Origin: Hamadaea sp.
Lineage (GTDB): Bacteria; Actinomycetota; Actinomycetes; Mycobacteriales; Micromonosporaceae
DNA: 64,000 nt
NCBI RefSeq assembly: GCF_013362815.1
Contig: NZ_JABFVK010000004.1
Span: 1 to 64,000, forward strand
Reading direction: 5' to 3'
In this document: piece by piece, positions 17,766 to 27,174 of the stretch
Layout: the number at the start of each line of letters is the position of its first letter
How positions within the stretch are numbered: position 1 is the first letter of the stretch
Program-made: the position numbers and the translations under genes
The notes under the pieces: generated by a model
What the model was told of the DNA's origin: nothing
Database searches by the model: none
Seen by the model: only the letters and a program-made list of their open reading frames with translations

Positions 17766-19030
17766 TGTCCGATGGTCCGTTGATCTGGACGGCGGCCGCG
17801 CTGGTTGTCGTCGCCGGGTTGGTGGCCATGACGGAGGCCGCGCTCGGCGTGGTGTCTCCGGCCCGAGCCGGTGAGATGGCCAAGGAGGGTCAGCGGGGCG
17901 CCGCGACTCTCCAAATCATCGCCGGTGACGTGGTACGCCACCTCAACCTGCTGCTTCTGCTCCGGATGGCGTGCGAACTCGTCGCCACCGTCATGGTCAC
18001 CCTCGTCGCCGTCGACACCTTCGGCACCGCCTGGGGGGCCACCTTCACCGCCGCTGTGATGACCGTGATCCTCTTCGTGGTCATCGGTGTCGCGCCGCGG
18101 ACCCTCGGCCGGCAGCACGCGTACCGGGTCGGGCGATATGCCGCCCCGATCGTGTTCTGGCTCAGCCGGGTCCTCGGCCCGTTGACGCGCCTGCTGATCG
18201 TGCTGGGCAATGTGCTCACTCCCGGCAAGGGCTTCCGCGAGGGCCCCTTCGCCACCCAGGTCGAGCTGCGCGAACTGGTCGACCTCGCCGAACAGCGCGG
18301 CGTCGTGGAGCACGGCGAACGCCAGATGATCCACTCCGTCTTCGCGCTCGGCGACACGATCGCCCGCGAGGTGATGGTTCCGCGTACCGAGATGGTGTGG
18401 ATCGAGAGCGACAAGACTCTGCGCCAGGCGCTCCAGCTAGCTTTGCGGTCCGGCTTCTCGCGTATCCCCGTCATCGGCGAGTCCGTCGACGACGTGCTCG
18501 GCGTCGTCTACCTCAAGGACCTGGCGCGCTCGCTGACCGGCGGATACGACGAGGTCACCACGGTCGGCCGGGTGATGCGCGAGGCCGTCTTCATCCCGGA
18601 GTCCAAGCCGATCGACGACCTGCTCGCCGAGATGCAGGCGGCCCGGACGCACATGGCCGTGGTCATCGACGAGTACGGCGGCACCGCCGGCCTGATCGCG
18701 ATCGAGGACATCCTGGAGGAGATCGTCGGCGAGATCACCGACGAGTACGACGTGGAGCGTCCGCCGATCGAGCACCTTCCCGAGGGCGCGGTCCGCGTCT
18801 CGGCCCGGCTGCCCGTCGAAGACCTCGGCGAGATCTTCGACGTCGAACTGCCGACCAACGAGGTGGAGACGGTGGCCGGTCTGCTCGCCCAGGCCCTCGG
18901 CCGCGTACCGATTCCGGGCGCGAGCGCCCAGGTGGGCGGTCTCACCCTCACCGCGGAGGGCGCGACCGGCCGTCGCAACCGCATCGACACCGTGCTGGTC
19001 ACGCCGCAGAAGGAGCTGCAGGATGCCTGA
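17765..19030 (+). CDS. CNNM/CorC-type membrane protein with CBS domains
   Basis: The protein has 421 residues. The N-terminal DUF21/CNNM domain has about four hydrophobic segments (LIWTAAALVVVAGLVAM; LLLLLRMACELVATVMVTLV; a third at AAVMTVILFVVIGV). Two CBS domains follow: REVMVPRTEMVWIE and VGRVMREAVFIPE, the latter leading to MAVVIDEYGGTAGLIAIEDI. A CorC_HlyC domain ends the protein. Annotated relatives are called hemolysins, but the family is now associated with Mg/Co transport. ATG overlaps the ybeY stop. Confidence 0.93.
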   Translation: MSDGPLIWTAAALVVVAGLVAMTEAALGVVSPARAGEMAKEGQRGAATLQIIAGDVVRHLNLLLLLRMACELVATVMVTLVAVDTFGTAWGATFTAAVMTVILFVVIGVAPRTLGRQHAYRVGRYAAPIVFWLSRVLGPLTRLLIVLGNVLTPGKGFREGPFATQVELRELVDLAEQRGVVEHGERQMIHSVFALGDTIAREVMVPRTEMVWIESDKTLRQALQLALRSGFSRIPVIGESVDDVLGVVYLKDLARSLTGGYDEVTTVGRVMREAVFIPESKPIDDLLAEMQAARTHMAVVIDEYGGTAGLIAIEDILEEIVGEITDEYDVERPPIEHLPEGAVRVSARLPVEDLGEIFDVELPTNEVETVAGLLAQALGRVPIPGASAQVGGLTLTAEGATGRRNRIDTVLVTPQKELQDA

Positions 19031-19394
19031 CACCCCCGCCCTCGCGCCCGCTCCGGCCGAACTCACGGCCGAGGACGCGAAGCTGGTCACTCTCGCCCGG
19101 TCGGCGCGGGCTCGCGTCGCCGCTCTCGAAGGGGCGGCGGTACGCGACCAGGACGGCCGCACCTATACCGGAGTGACGGTGGCCCTGCCCTCGTTCGGCT
19201 TGGGCGCTCTGCAACTGGCGGTGGCGGCGGCGGTGGCCGCGGGTGCCACGACGCTGGAAGCGGCGGCGCTGGTGACCGAGGCGAGCACGCTCGACTCGCA
19301 GAACGCCGATGCCGTACGCGACTTGTCGGGAGTTGCGCCGGTCTACCTCGCCGACGCCACCGGCAAAGCGTTCGCCGTGCTGCCCGGCGAATGA
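19023..19394 (+). CDS. Cytidine deaminase-fold protein lacking the zinc site
   Basis: This 123-residue protein has the length and position (between the CNNM protein and era) of the actinobacterial cytidine deaminase-like gene. TLARSARAR, GAAVRDQDGRTYTGVTV, LGALQLAVAAAVAAGATTLEAAALV and DLSGVAPVYLAD follow the CDA fold. The catalytic signature C/H-A-E and P-C-x2-C is absent: the positions read G-A-L, and the protein has no cysteine at all. It is therefore probably a pseudoenzyme with a structural or binding role. It overlaps its upstream neighbour by 8 bases, with AAGGAG upstream of the ATG. Confidence 0.75.
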   Translation: MPDTPALAPAPAELTAEDAKLVTLARSARARVAALEGAAVRDQDGRTYTGVTVALPSFGLGALQLAVAAAVAAGATTLEAAALVTEASTLDSQNADAVRDLSGVAPVYLADATGKAFAVLPGE

Positions 19395-19837
19395 CGAGCG
19401 GCGATGACTTCGTCGTCTGTCACGAGCTGGACGAGCACCGCCTCGCACAGCTGACGGCCCTGTTCGCCGAGGCGTGGTGGGCCAGTGAGCGTACCGAGGC
19501 GGAGATCGCGGCGCTCGTCCGTGGCTCGGATCTCGTCGTCGGCCTCGTCCGGCGGTCGGACGACCGTCTCGTGGGGTTCTGCCGAGTGCTGACCGATTGG
19601 GCGTACGTGGCGTTGATCTTCGACGTCGTCGTCGCCGGAGATGTCCGCGGCAGAGGGCTCGGTGATCGGCTCATGGCCGATATCGTGGCGCGCCCGGAAC
19701 TGTCGGCCGTACGCAGCCTGGAACTGGTCTGTCAGCCCGACCTCGTCGGCTTTTACGAGCGGTGGGGCTTCACCGATCAGGTCGGCGGCTCGCAGCTGAT
19801 GCGGCGTACGACCGACCCCCGGTTACGTCGCGGCTAG
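19391..19837 (+). CDS. GNAT-family N-acetyltransferase
   Basis: This 148-residue single-domain protein contains VGFCRVLTDW, LIFDVVVAGDVRGRGLGDRL (the acetyl-CoA pyrophosphate loop R/Q-x2-G-x-G/A) and GFYERWGFTDQ near the C-terminus, the standard GNAT layout. The substrate is unknown. It starts at an ATGA overlap with the CDA-like gene, and its stop overlaps the convergent end of era by 4 bases. Confidence 0.9.
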   Translation: MTSGDDFVVCHELDEHRLAQLTALFAEAWWASERTEAEIAALVRGSDLVVGLVRRSDDRLVGFCRVLTDWAYVALIFDVVVAGDVRGRGLGDRLMADIVARPELSAVRSLELVCQPDLVGFYERWGFTDQVGGSQLMRRTTDPRLRRG

Positions 19838-20721
19838 AAACCGAGCCGCCGGAGCAGCTTCGGGTCGCGCTGCCACTCCTTGGCGACGCGTACATGGAGG
19901 TCGAGGTAGACCTTCGTGCCGATGAGGTCCTCGATCTCGACCCGGGCGGTCGCACCGATGTTCTTCAGCCGGGAACCGCCCGCCCCGATGACGATCGCCT
20001 TCTGGCTGGGCCGCTCGACGTAGATGTCGGCGAAGACCCGGGTCAGCCGGTCCTCCGGCAGGATCTCCTCGACGAGAACCGCGATCGAGTGGGGCAGCTC
20101 GTCGCGTACGCCCTCCAGCGCGGCCTCGCGGATCATCTCGGCGATCAGCACGTGCTCCGGCTCGTCGGTGAGCATGTCGTCCGGGTAGAGCCGGGGCGAT
20201 TTCGGCAGGTGCCCGACCATGACGTCGACCAGCACGTCCAGCTGTTTCCCGGCGACCGCGCTGACCGGCACGACGTCGGCGAAGTCGCCGAGCTGGCTGA
20301 CGGCGAGCAACTGTTCGGCGAGAGCCTGCTTGCTCACGAGGTCGGTCTTCGTGACGACCGCGACCACCTTGGCCTTGAGCTCGGCGATCTCGGTGGCGAT
20401 GAACTTGTCGCCCTTGCCCACCGGTTCGTCGGCCGGTATGCACAGCCCGATCACGTCCACCTCGGACCATGTGGTCCGGACCAGATCGTTGAGGCGCTCG
20501 CCGAGCAACGTCTTCGGGCGGTGCAGCCCGGGGGTGTCGACCAGGACGAGCTGCGAGTCAGGCCGGTGCAACACGGCCCGGATCACGTGCCGGGTGGTCT
20601 GTGGCTTGTTCGACGTGATCGCGATCTTCTGCCCGATGATCGCGTTGGTGAGGGTCGACTTGCCGGCATTCGGCCGCCCGACAAAGCAGGCGAAACCGGC
20701 ACGGAACTGATCATCAGCCAC
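19834..20721 (-). CDS. era: GTPase Era
   Basis: This 295-residue protein has G1 GRPNAGKS (15-22), G3 DTPG, and G4 TKTD, plus the Era-typical effector PQTTRH. The C-terminal KH domain has GAGGSRLKNIG. Era binds the 3' end of 16S rRNA and helps assemble the 30S subunit, which fits the nearby phoH-ybeY. It uses a GTG start at 20721. In contrast to many genomes it is on the opposite strand from phoH-ybeY here. Confidence 0.97.
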   Translation of the reverse strand: MADDQFRAGFACFVGRPNAGKSTLTNAIIGQKIAITSNKPQTTRHVIRAVLHRPDSQLVLVDTPGLHRPKTLLGERLNDLVRTTWSEVDVIGLCIPADEPVGKGDKFIATEIAELKAKVVAVVTKTDLVSKQALAEQLLAVSQLGDFADVVPVSAVAGKQLDVLVDVMVGHLPKSPRLYPDDMLTDEPEHVLIAEMIREAALEGVRDELPHSIAVLVEEILPEDRLTRVFADIYVERPSQKAIVIGAGGSRLKNIGATARVEIEDLIGTKVYLDLHVRVAKEWQRDPKLLRRLGF

Positions 20722-20758
20722 ACGACTACGCTACCGGTCAGCCCAGCGGCGGTTCGCG

Positions 20759-21310
20759 TCAGCCCGGCAGTAGGTCGCGCGGGTCGATCGTGACGTTGAC
20801 CGGCTCGGTCAGGACCAGCGGTGTTCCAGGCGCAGCCGTCGCAGCTTCTCGATAGGTATCGCCCTCTAGATGGTAGAGCTGGAGGACAGGACCCTCCGGC
20901 TCGACGAGGAGATACCACTCGATACCGGCTTGCGCGTAGTAGTACATCTTCGTTACTCGGTCATGCGCGGCGTTGCTGGGCGAGGTGATCTCGCAGACGA
21001 GGCGGATCTCGTCCGGGCTGAGACTCAGCGCCTCCAGGTCTCCCGCCTCGGCGATCACGAGATCGGGGATGACGACCCGGCCGGGTCGCAGTCGAAGATT
21101 GATCGCCCTGAGGACAACCAGGCCGGCCGCGTCGGCGGAGCCGAGAAGCTCGGTGGAGAGATGGCCGGAGATCATCTGGTGTCGCCTTGTCGGCGCTGGA
21201 CTCACGTAGAGGCTCCCATCGAGGAGCTCAATCGGCACAGAAGTCTCGCCCAGGGCGAAGTACTCCTGCTCGGTCCAGGGCAGCAGGTGTCTGCTCAGCA
21301 CGATCGTCAT
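20759..21310 (-). CDS. Uma2-family (DUF820) PD-(D/E)xK-like protein
   Basis: This 183-residue protein contains PIELLDGSLYVSPAPTRRHQ, VVIPDLVIAE (the PD motif) and LVCEITSPSNAAHDRVTK with YYAQAGIEWYLLVEPE, the usual DUF820/Uma2 order. The fold is a restriction-endonuclease type. Cellular function is unknown, although such genes are often multicopy. The ATG at 21310 has GGAGGT four bases upstream and was preferred over the longer frame starting at 21370. Confidence 0.88.
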   Translation of the reverse strand: MTIVLSRHLLPWTEQEYFALGETSVPIELLDGSLYVSPAPTRRHQMISGHLSTELLGSADAAGLVVLRAINLRLRPGRVVIPDLVIAEAGDLEALSLSPDEIRLVCEITSPSNAAHDRVTKMYYYAQAGIEWYLLVEPEGPVLQLYHLEGDTYREAATAAPGTPLVLTEPVNVTIDPRDLLPG

Positions 21311-21477
21311 GCCCACCTCCACCGACAGATTCCCCAGAGCGTCATTCTGCCCCGCCTGATGGATCGGCATGCGACGGCGGAAACCCGGTCGCGGGACCGA
21401 GGGGTCGGCCGACTACCCTGGTCGGGTAGTTTGCCGCGTTTCGTAGCTCGCCGAGAGCATGTGCCGAGGAGTCCAGC

Positions 21478-22971
21478 ATGACGACGGTTGCGCCGCCCGC
21501 GTACGACGAAGTGACCGCGACGTTCGAGCCGGTCGTCGGGCTGGAGACGCACGTCGAGCTGGGTACGCGGACCAAGATGTTCTGCGGCTGCCCGACCGTC
21601 TTCGGGGGCGCGCCCAATACGCAGGTCTGCCCGGTGTGCCTCGGACTGCCGGGCAGCCTTCCGGTGGCGAACAAGGCCGCGATCGAGGCGACCATCCGGA
21701 TCGGCCTGGCGCTCAACTGCTCGATCGCCGAGTGGTGCCGGTTCGCCCGCAAGAACTACTTCTACCCGGACATGCCGAAGAACTACCAGATCAGCCAGTA
21801 CGACGAGCCGCTGTGCAGCGACGGGTGGCTGGACGTCGAGGTCGACGGCGAGATGGTGCGGATCGGCATCGAGCGGGTGCACCTCGAGGAGGACACCGGC
21901 AAGACGCTGCACGTCGGCGGGGCGACGGGCCGCATTCACGGCGCGTCGGAGTCGCTGGTGGACTACAACCGGGCCGGCATCCCGCTCGTCGAGATCGTGA
22001 CGAAGCCGATCCCGGGCACGGGTGCGAAGGCGCCGATCGTCGCGCGGGCGTACGTCAGCGAACTCCGGGACGTCATCCGCTCGCTCGGCGTCTCCGACGT
22101 ACGCATGGAGCAGGGTTCGCTCCGCTGTGATGTGAACACCTCCCTCAACCGGCCGGGCGAGGAGTGGGGTACGCGTACCGAGACGAAGAACGTGAACAGC
22201 TTGCGCAGCGTGGAGCGTGCGGTGCGGTCGGAGATGATCCGCCAGGCGGCCGTGCTGAGCGCGGGCGGCACGATCACCCAGGAGACCCGCCACTTCCACG
22301 AGGACACCGGCGAGACCACCTCCGGCCGCTCGAAGGAGACGGCGACCGACTACCGGTACTTCCCGGAGCCGGACCTCGTGCCGCTCGCACCGGACACCGC
22401 GTGGGTACGCGAACTGCAGGCCGCGCTGCCGGAGTTGCCCCGCGTACACCGTCAGCGGCTGCAGCGCGAGTGGGGGCTGTCCGATCTGGACATGCAGTCG
22501 GTCGTGAACGCCGGCGCGGTCGAGCTGATCGAGGCCACCATCGCCGAAGGCGCCGTCGCCGAAGCCGCTCGCAAGTGGTGGCTCGGCGAGCTGTCGCGTA
22601 AGGCGAACGAGACCGGCGTCGAGCTGGCCGCCATCGGGGCGACTCCGAAGCAGGTCGCGCAGCTGCAGAAGCTCGTGGACGACGGCAAGCTCACCGACAA
22701 GCTGGCCCGCCAGGTGCTCGAGGGCGTCGTGGCCGGTGAAGGCGACCCGGAGCAGATCATGCAGGCCCGGGGCATCGAGGTGGTCTCCGACTCGGGCGCG
22801 CTGACGGCCGCCGTCGACGACGCGATCGCCGCCAACCCCGACGTCGCCGACAAGATCCGTGGTGGCAACGTCGCGGCGGCCGGGGTGCTCATCGGCGCGG
22901 TGATGAAGGCGACCAAGGGGCAGGCGGACGCGAAGACCGTCCGCGAGCTCGTCCTGAGCCGCCTTTCCTGA
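21478..22971 (+). CDS. gatB: Asp-tRNA(Asn)/Glu-tRNA(Gln) amidotransferase subunit B
   Basis: This 497-residue protein has the GatB signatures [31 protein letters not shown] (zinc cysteines), [16 protein letters not shown] and [15 protein letters not shown]. The C-terminal YqeY-like tail recognises tRNA. GatB phosphorylates the mischarged tRNA for amidation by GatA. gatC and gatA are not next to it in this window: upstream lies the divergent Uma2 gene. ATG 21478 has GAGGA upstream. Confidence 0.97.
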   Translation: MTTVAPPAYDEVTATFEPVVGLETHVELGTRTKMFCGCPTVFGGAPNTQVCPVCLGLPGSLPVANKAAIEATIRIGLALNCSIAEWCRFARKNYFYPDMPKNYQISQYDEPLCSDGWLDVEVDGEMVRIGIERVHLEEDTGKTLHVGGATGRIHGASESLVDYNRAGIPLVEIVTKPIPGTGAKAPIVARAYVSELRDVIRSLGVSDVRMEQGSLRCDVNTSLNRPGEEWGTRTETKNVNSLRSVERAVRSEMIRQAAVLSAGGTITQETRHFHEDTGETTSGRSKETATDYRYFPEPDLVPLAPDTAWVRELQAALPELPRVHRQRLQREWGLSDLDMQSVVNAGAVELIEATIAEGAVAEAARKWWLGELSRKANETGVELAAIGATPKQVAQLQKLVDDGKLTDKLARQVLEGVVAGEGDPEQIMQARGIEVVSDSGALTAAVDDAIAANPDVADKIRGGNVAAAGVLIGAVMKATKGQADAKTVRELVLSRLS

Positions 22972-22979
22972 CCGGAACC

Positions 22980-23042
22980 CTGCAGATCACGATTACGCAG
23001 GCCAAAACCGCGCGGTGAGGCCTGCATTACCGTGATCTGCAG
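22980..23042. repeat. Palindromic element family B, copy 2
   Basis: CTGCAGATCACG and CGTGATCTGCAG form perfect 12-bp outer arms of a 63-base element, with GCAGGCC and GGCCTGC as inner arms. It fills the gap between the convergent gatB and metallophosphoesterase genes, where it could act as a two-way terminator. Confidence 0.92.
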
Positions 23043-23050
23043 CGAAAGAA

Positions 23051-24565
23051 CTAGCCGGTGGGAGTCGGCGTCGGCGCAACGGACGTGAAGGGTGCGACCT
23101 TCCGGGTCAGCGACACTTGAGCCAAGCCCGTCCCGCCCACGTGGATGTCGTCGTACGCCTGAAGGTCGGCCGATGCCGTCCCGGTGGGTGCGGAGAAATA
23201 CAACACCGACATCGCCAGCGGCAACGGCGTACCAGATTCAAGTCCGCGAAGGCCCGCACCGCCGGTCGAGCCTTGAATCAAGAGCAGGCTGGCGTCCTCC
23301 GTGGCGCCGGTGCCGGGCTCCGCGGGCATGGTCGACACGGAGCGGGCGTGGGTGTGCCCGGCGAGGATGATCGGGCAGTGACCCGCGATCGGGCCGGCCG
23401 CGATCGGGTCGTGGATCAGCGCCACGTCGACCTTGCCGTGCTGGGCGTCGATGGTGGCCGCGAGTTTCGTGCCCGATGAGCGGACGAGGTCGACGGTCTT
23501 GTCGGTGAGCAGCGAATCGCTGGCGCGTTCCTGCTTGTCCGGCGTGAAGCGGGGGTCGCCGATGCCGGCGAAGGTGATGCCTTTGACGGTGGTGATGCCG
23601 TTCTCCAGGACGATCGCGTTCGGCTGGCTCGCGACCTCCGACGAGGTCAGTGCCGAGTCGTGATTGCCACGGATGTAGATGTAGGGAACCTTGAGCAGGG
23701 CGATCGAGTCGGCGTACGAGCTTTCCATTTCGCTGCCCCAGTCGTTGATGTCGCCCGTGTCGACCACCACGTCGATCTTGAACTGCTCGACGACGGATCG
23801 GACGACGGTCCACGCCGCCGGGTTGAGGTGCATATCCGAGATGTGCAGTACGCGTACCGTCCCAGGCGCGGGATCGTAGGTGGGCAACGAGGACAGCGTG
23901 CTGTACAGCGTCGAGACGTTGTTGACCAGCTTCTGCAGCTGATCGGCGTACGCCGTGTAGTTCTGCGCGATCTTCCGGGCGTCGCCGACGACGGCGGGGG
24001 CGTTGGCGAGCAACCCGTCGTACCGGGGCTCGGACAAGGCGTCGGCCCGGAAGGTGGCGAGCGCCAAGCCCAGCGAACCCCCGGTGACGACCAACGCCAG
24101 CCCACCGCACAACGCCACCCGGCTCATCCGCCGGAACACCAACGCGGCGAGCGCCATCGTGGCCAGGATCGCGACCGACAGCGTACGCAGAACGAGCCGC
24201 ACGAGGCCGCTCAGCACGTCGTCGACGGCGTGCTCGCTGGCCCGGCTGATGGCGGTGCGATCCGAGATGAGCTGTTCGGTACGCCCACGGTCGAGCGAGT
24301 CCATCTGGACGGAGACGTGAGCCGGGCCGTCGTGGGTGTCGAAGCTGAGCGAACCGAGCGGCGGGATGTCGACTTCGCTGTCACCGTAGAGCGTGGGCTC
24401 GATCGACAGGGTGGCCTGGAACGGGCCGACCGGGGTGGAGGTGTGGGCGCCGAGCGCGACGCCGATCCACACTCCCGCCAGGGTCACGATCAGGACACCG
24501 AGGGTACGCACCGCAGCGCGCAGCCCGCTGGCGTCGAGGATCGTCCTAACCCGTAACCGCCGCAT
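23051..24565 (-). CDS. Membrane-anchored calcineurin-like metallophosphoesterase
   Basis: The protein has 504 residues. N-terminal helix ~20-42, an extracytoplasmic region, two further hydrophobic helices (LRTLSVAILATMALAALVF and ALVVTGGSLGLALATF), then the catalytic domain from about 240. Metal motifs are HISDMHL, VVDTGDIND, IRGNHD and LAGHTHAR. The substrate is unknown. Placement of the phosphoesterase outside the membrane is likely but not certain. The start ATG overlaps the TGA of the upstream sugar dehydrogenase gene, so the two are translationally coupled. Confidence 0.88.
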   Translation of the reverse strand: MRRLRVRTILDASGLRAAVRTLGVLIVTLAGVWIGVALGAHTSTPVGPFQATLSIEPTLYGDSEVDIPPLGSLSFDTHDGPAHVSVQMDSLDRGRTEQLISDRTAISRASEHAVDDVLSGLVRLVLRTLSVAILATMALAALVFRRMSRVALCGGLALVVTGGSLGLALATFRADALSEPRYDGLLANAPAVVGDARKIAQNYTAYADQLQKLVNNVSTLYSTLSSLPTYDPAPGTVRVLHISDMHLNPAAWTVVRSVVEQFKIDVVVDTGDINDWGSEMESSYADSIALLKVPYIYIRGNHDSALTSSEVASQPNAIVLENGITTVKGITFAGIGDPRFTPDKQERASDSLLTDKTVDLVRSSGTKLAATIDAQHGKVDVALIHDPIAAGPIAGHCPIILAGHTHARSVSTMPAEPGTGATEDASLLLIQGSTGGAGLRGLESGTPLPLAMSVLYFSAPTGTASADLQAYDDIHVGGTGLAQVSLTRKVAPFTSVAPTPTPTG

Positions 24566-25668
24566 CAACCAAGACTTACCCGAAGAATCCGGTCATCGCT
24601 ACTCTCAGGCTGGCCGCGTCCGTCCTTATTGCTGGTCAGCACCCAGACGGAACCATCCGGGGCCAGCGCGGCGTGCCGCAGCCGCCCGTACTCGTCGAGC
24701 AGCGCCGCGACCGGCGGGGCCGCCATCGTCCCGGCCGCGCCGTTGAGGGGTATCACCCACAGCCGACGCCCGCGCAGACAGGCCACGACCAGGCGATCAT
24801 GGCTGATCGTCGCGCCCGAGCAGGACGCCTCGTCGGGCTGCCAGGCGACGACCGGGTCGACGAATCGGGCGTCGTGGGCGGCTCCCTCGACCTCCGGCCA
24901 GCCGTAGTTCTTGCCCGGCTCGATCCGGTTGATCTCGTCCCAGTTGTTCTGGCCGAATTCCGTCGCCCACAGGTGACCGCCCGAGTCCCAGGCGAACCCC
25001 TGGACGTTGCGGTGGCCGTAGGACCAGACCAGCGAGTCGCCGAACGGGTTGCCCGGCGCGGGCTTGCCGTCGGTGGTCATCCGCAAGATCTTCCCGCCGA
25101 GGCTCTTGAGGTCCTGCGAGTTCCCCCGGTGTGAGGCGTCGCCGGTCCCGGCGTACAGGAAGCCGTCCGGTCCGAACCCGAGCCGCCCGCCGTTGTGAAT
25201 CCCCGAGATCGGGATGCCCGTGACGATCGGCTGCGGCTGTTCGCCGATCTTCCAGCGGGCGATCCGGTTGTCCGACTTCGTGGTGTAGTACAGAAACAAC
25301 GTCTGGTCCTGGGCGTACTGCGGGGACGCGGCGATGCCCATCAGCCCGCCCTCGCCGTTCGAGTCCGCCTCGGTGATCTTGCCGACCTCTTTGCTGGTCC
25401 CATCGGTCGTGACGGCAAGCACGCGGCCACTCTCGCGCTCGGTCACCAGCGCGGAGCCGTCCGGCAGGAACGCCACCCCCCACGGCACCTCGAGCTTTTC
25501 CACCAGCACCGTCGTGCTCACCACCGTGGGCGGGCCGGCCGTCGCGGTCGAAGCGGGCACGGTCGGCGCGGACGGCGCGACCACGTCCGGGTTGCGGCTT
25601 TCGGAACAGCCGGTCAAGCCGGCTGTCAAGGTCACGGTCGCGATCGCCACGGCGAGGGCACGGCGCAT
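24565..25668 (-). CDS. PQQ-type glucose/sorbosone dehydrogenase lipoprotein
   Basis: This 367-residue protein has a lipoprotein signal ending in LTGC. The six-bladed propeller domain contains LEVPWGVAFLPDGSALVTER, GEGGLMGIA, HNGGRLGFGPDGFLYAGTGD and YGHRNVQGFAWDSGGHLWATEFG, the GSDH-family signatures. Members oxidise aldose sugars using PQQ or act as PQQ-free homologues. No pqq genes are in the window. The gene is followed by the overlapping metallophosphoesterase. Confidence 0.9.
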   Translation of the reverse strand: MRRALAVAIATVTLTAGLTGCSESRNPDVVAPSAPTVPASTATAGPPTVVSTTVLVEKLEVPWGVAFLPDGSALVTERESGRVLAVTTDGTSKEVGKITEADSNGEGGLMGIAASPQYAQDQTLFLYYTTKSDNRIARWKIGEQPQPIVTGIPISGIHNGGRLGFGPDGFLYAGTGDASHRGNSQDLKSLGGKILRMTTDGKPAPGNPFGDSLVWSYGHRNVQGFAWDSGGHLWATEFGQNNWDEINRIEPGKNYGWPEVEGAAHDARFVDPVVAWQPDEASCSGATISHDRLVVACLRGRRLWVIPLNGAAGTMAAPPVAALLDEYGRLRHAALAPDGSVWVLTSNKDGRGQPESSDDRILRVSLG

Positions 25669-25697
25669 GGCACCAACCCTACGCACGCTCGTCCAGG

Positions 25698-25759
25698 GTG
25701 TCGTCATGAAGACGACGACACAGTGTCGTGTGCTAGGTGTCGTCACAAGACGACGACAC
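25698..25759. repeat. Tandem operator-like palindromes, GTGTCGTC-N7/8-GACGACAC
   Basis: Two copies of GTGTCGTC followed by GACGACAC (25698-25721 and 25737-25759) are separated by AGTGTCGTGTGCTAG, which holds a further half-site. They lie between the divergent starts of the sugar dehydrogenase (25668) and the VOC protein (25867). Two tandem palindromes in a shared promoter suggest a repressor site. Confidence 0.6.
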
Positions 25760-25866
25760 CGCACCCGGTCGATCGGTTCCTTCAACGTGTACGCACAACG
25801 CAGCGGTCGCCGCCGGCAACTAGGTTGCGGCTGTCCTGGTCGGGGAGTGGAATCGGGGACGTGCCG

Positions 25867-26235
25867 ATGATTCGCAACGTGGCGTTCGACTGCGCCGACC
25901 CGTACACGCTCGCCCAGTTCTGGGCCAAGGTGATGCACGTCCGGCTCGATGACGACCACGAGCCGGACGATCCGGAGACCGGGATCCAGCCGCCCGAAGG
26001 TCCCGCGCTGTACTTCCAGCGCGTACCGGAGCCGAAGACGGTCAAGAACCGGGTGCACATCTGCCTCACCCCGGAGATTCCCCGCGACCAGGAGGTCGAT
26101 CGCGTTCTGGGGCTGGGCGCGACCCTCGTCGCCGACCATCGGCGGCCCGACGGACTCGGCTGGGCCGTGCTGGCGGACCCCGAAGGCAACGAGTTCTGCG
26201 TATTGCGGAGCGAAGAGGAGCGCCGTCGAGCCTAG
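25867..26235 (+). CDS. VOC (glyoxalase/bleomycin-resistance) family protein
   Basis: This 122-residue single VOC domain has NVAFDCADPYTLAQFWAKVM at the N-terminus and GLGWAVLADPEGNEFCVL at the C-terminus, the characteristic pattern of this large actinobacterial glyoxalase-like subfamily. Substrate and metal use are unknown. ATG 25867 is preceded by GGGGA. A GTG six bases earlier is possible. It is followed after 9 bases by a hydroxyacid dehydrogenase, probably one transcript. Confidence 0.88.
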   Translation: MIRNVAFDCADPYTLAQFWAKVMHVRLDDDHEPDDPETGIQPPEGPALYFQRVPEPKTVKNRVHICLTPEIPRDQEVDRVLGLGATLVADHRRPDGLGWAVLADPEGNEFCVLRSEEERRRA

Positions 26236-26244
26236 GCTGAACGG

Positions 26245-27174
26245 GTGAAGATCTGGATCTCGCACCCCGACGCCGTCGACTTCCTGGGCCCGCTGCCGGA
26301 TGGGGCGGACCTCGCGTTCCTGCCCACCCCCGACTCGCCGCTGCCGGGCGACCCCGCCGAGGTGGAGTTCTGGGTGCCGCCGTTCCTGTCCGGCGGAAGC
26401 ACGACCGTCCTGCTGCCCCGGATGACGTCGCTGCGAGTGGTGCAGCTGCTCTCGGCCGGGGCGGACGCCTGGGCGCCGAAGGTGCCACCCGGCGTCACGC
26501 TCTGCGACGCTCGTGGAGTCCACGATTCGAGCACCTCGGAGTGGGTGCTCACGGCCATCCTCAGTTCGCTGCGACGGTTCGACCACTTCGCCCGGGCGCA
26601 GGCCGACCGCCGGTGGGCGTACGCGGAGGTCACGCCGACGGATGAGCTGGCCGGCAAGCGGGTGCTCATCGTCGGGGCGGGATCGATCGGCTCGGCGGTC
26701 GCCCGGCGACTGGAGCCGTTCGAGGTCTCCCTGACTTTCGTGGCTCGCACCGCTCGCCCGGCCGACGGCGTACGCGGTGTCGACGAGCTTCCCCACCTGC
26801 TGCCCGAGGCCGACATCGTGGTGGTGCTGGTGCCGCTGACCCCGGCGACGACCGGCCTGATCGACAAGGCGTTCCTGGCCGCGATGCCGGATGGGGCGCT
26901 GCTGGTCAACGCCGCCCGAGGCCCGGTCGCGTCGACCGAGGCGCTGGTCGCCGAGTTCGGCACCGGCCGTCTGTGGGCGGCGCTCGACGTGACCGATCCG
27001 GAGCCGCTGCCCGCCGACAGTCCGCTGTGGACGATGTCGAACGTCCTGATCACGCCGCATGTGGCGGGGTCGGTGCGAGGTGTGCTCCGGCGGGGCTACC
27101 AACTCGCCGGAGCGCAAATGCGCCGGTACGCCGCCGGCCAGGAACTCGTCAACGTCGTACGCGACGGCTACTGA
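26245..27174 (+). CDS. D-2-hydroxyacid dehydrogenase family oxidoreductase
   Basis: This 309-residue protein has a Rossmann motif (VLIVGAGSIGSAV) and catalytic Arg (VNAARGP), Glu (DVTDPEPLP) and His (ITPHVAGS), the standard NAD-dependent 2-hydroxyacid dehydrogenase triad. It probably reduces a 2-oxoacid; the substrate is unknown. It starts with GTG at 26245. The end overlaps the convergent PH-domain gene by 7 bases. Confidence 0.9.
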   Translation: MKIWISHPDAVDFLGPLPDGADLAFLPTPDSPLPGDPAEVEFWVPPFLSGGSTTVLLPRMTSLRVVQLLSAGADAWAPKVPPGVTLCDARGVHDSSTSEWVLTAILSSLRRFDHFARAQADRRWAYAEVTPTDELAGKRVLIVGAGSIGSAVARRLEPFEVSLTFVARTARPADGVRGVDELPHLLPEADIVVVLVPLTPATTGLIDKAFLAAMPDGALLVNAARGPVASTEALVAEFGTGRLWAALDVTDPEPLPADSPLWTMSNVLITPHVAGSVRGVLRRGYQLAGAQMRRYAAGQELVNVVRDGY

